Assembly (NCBI GenBank): GCA_023386965.1
Contig: JAEWIR010000017.1
Span: 1 to 20,821, forward strand
Reading direction: 5' to 3'
Source: Bacteroidota bacterium
Lineage (GTDB): Bacteria; Bacteroidota; Bacteroidia; Flavobacteriales; Weeksellaceae
Length of the DNA: 20,821 bases
In this document: piece after piece, positions 20,481-20,821 of the stretch
How the letters are laid out: every line of letters begins with the position of its first letter
Numbering within the stretch: the first letter of the stretch is position 1
Made by a program: the position numbers and the translations under genes
The notes under the pieces: model-generated
Databases searched by the model: none
The model's input: the letters and a program-made list of their open reading frames with translations, nothing else
What the model was told of the DNA's origin: nothing

Positions 20481-20685
20481 TACTTATATTGGATTCACCT
20501 CGGATCTTATCAACCGTTTTCATTCGCATAATCATTATTCAAAAAAAGGCTTTACAGCAAAGTACCGACCGTGGGAAGTAGCGCATGCTGAATTTTATAC
20601 CACCAGACAGGAGGCCATGCAGCGTGAACGCTGGTTGAAGTCTGGGATTGGCCGGGACTGGATCCGGACGAATGTCATATTTTGA
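20434..20685 (+). CDS. Small stand-alone GIY-YIG nuclease family protein
   Basis: This 83-residue protein is almost only a GIY-YIG nuclease domain (UvrC N-terminal-like, YhbQ/URI group). The two strands are VYILYS (6-11) and TYIGFT (17-22); the catalytic arginine is R28 in DLINRFHSHN; the metal-binding glutamate is E60 in TRQEAMQRERWLKSG. All key positions are present, so it may be active. No extra DNA-binding domain is present. The ATG at 20434 is preferred over an in-frame GTG at 20416, which lies in the terminator stem. The gene starts 38 bases after the tRNA, downstream of its terminator, with no promoter of its own, so expression would need readthrough. Its start is repeated exactly 341 bp later, suggesting a tandem array. 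Confidence 0.85.
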   Translation: MNEFVVYILYSRAHGRTYIGFTSDLINRFHSHNHYSKKGFTAKYRPWEVAHAEFYTTRQEAMQRERWLKSGIGRDWIRTNVIF

Positions 20686-20697
20686 GCAGGATTTCTA

Positions 20698-20711
20698 TCC
20701 GCCGCGGCGGA
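20698..20711. other. 14-bp perfect palindrome TCCGCCGCGGCGGA at the repeat junction
   Basis: TCCGCCG is followed by its reverse complement CGGCGGA. It lies 12 bases after the GIY-YIG stop and one base before the second repeat copy. It is far richer in G+C than its surroundings. It could be a nuclease or recombination target, or a hairpin in the transcript. Confidence 0.75.
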
Positions 20712-20739
20712 CCGGGTTCAATTCCCGTCTTCGCTACAC

Positions 20740-20770
20740 AATCCCACCCTCATTCGGTGGGATTTTTTTT
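20740..20770 (+). terminator. Second copy of the tRNA-type terminator
   Basis: Same stem (AATCCCACC/GGTGGGATT) and T run as at 20399-20429, here downstream of the first GIY-YIG gene, where it would end that transcript. Confidence 0.8.
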
Positions 20771-20774
20771 GTTG

Positions 20775-20821
20775 ATGAATGAATTTGTAGTTTACATATT
20801 ATATAGCCGGGCGCATGGGCG
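20775..20821 (+). CDS. Second GIY-YIG nuclease gene, 5' end only (cut by window edge)
   Basis: The first 47 bases, encoding MNEFVVYILYSRAHG, are identical to the start of the gene at 20434. The first conserved GIY-YIG strand (VYILYS) is present; the rest lies off the window. Whether this is a full second copy, a divergent paralogue or a product of assembly at a contig end cannot be told. Confidence 0.6.
   Translation, partial: MNEFVVYILYSRAHG

Larger units (their letters stand above)
20713..20821 (+). repeat. Second copy of the 109-bp direct repeat, cut by window edge
   Basis: Identical to 20372-20480. It contains the 3'-terminal 24 bases of the tRNA (20713-20736: most of the T arm and the acceptor 3' strand), the terminator (20740-20770) and the start of a second GIY-YIG gene. 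The 5' part of a tRNA is missing, so this copy is not a functional tRNA. Confidence 0.95.

Noticed and set aside
20713..20821. Explaining the 109-bp repeat only as an assembly artefact at a contig end
   Set aside because: Not excluded, but the bases before the second copy (palindrome and GAGCAGGATT) differ from those before the first, so it is not a simple wrap-around. The copy ending exactly at the window edge keeps artefact as a live alternative.

Overview
The window looks like chromosomal DNA from a Flavobacteriia-type Bacteroidota bacterium, probably near the Chryseobacterium group of Weeksellaceae. This is inference from gene content and style: promoters with a TAnnTTTG -7 box, starts without clear Shine-Dalgarno sequences, a phenylacetate (paa) operon, a SMUG2-type uracil glycosylase, Bacteroidota-type lipoproteins and DUF4173 proteins. 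No marker allows a species call.

Positions 1-7940 hold a phenylacetyl-CoA degradation operon, all on the plus strand: paaA (5' truncated), paaB, paaC, paaD, paaG, paaH, a small membrane protein, paaI, a second small membrane protein and paaZ. PaaA/B/C form the epoxidase, PaaD serves its metal centre, PaaG isomerises the epoxide to the oxepin, PaaZ opens and oxidises the ring, PaaH acts in the beta-oxidation-like tail and PaaI rescues trapped CoA. No paaE reductase, paaJ thiolase or paaK ligase is visible, so these lie elsewhere. PaaZ carries an extra DinB/DUF1569-like C-terminal domain.

Positions 7940-10200 hold a REP-associated (IS200-like, HUH Y1) transposase framed by small hairpins that share a CC-GTA-GG core, then a SMUG2-type uracil-DNA glycosylase gene overlapping an enoyl-CoA hydratase-family gene by one base, ending at a strong bidirectional terminator. 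A convergent 545-residue SAM methyltransferase follows on the minus strand.

Positions 11900-15700 hold a putative regulon: a six-helix membrane protein, an HTH_34-type winged-helix regulator, a DUF4173-type membrane protein and two lipoproteins. The same inverted repeat, ACTTTG-N5-CAAAGT, sits upstream of the first membrane protein and of the DUF4173 gene. It is the best operator candidate in the window.

Positions 15714-20277 are housekeeping: dtd with a Rieske-like lipoprotein on the minus strand, then greA, a HIT hydrolase, clpX and a TlpA-like thioredoxin protein on the plus strand.

Positions 20279-20821 hold a tRNA-CAT gene with its own promoter and terminator, an 83-residue GIY-YIG nuclease gene starting 38 bases after the tRNA, and then an exact 109-bp second copy of the tRNA 3' end, terminator and nuclease start. 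The copies are 341 bp apart and run to the window edge. This looks like the start of a tandem array of tRNA-associated GIY-YIG units, with a 14-bp GC-rich palindrome at the junction.

Two intergenic regions (780-880 and 12589-12783) are built from degenerate heptanucleotide repeats. No stretch over 300 bases lacks a gene.
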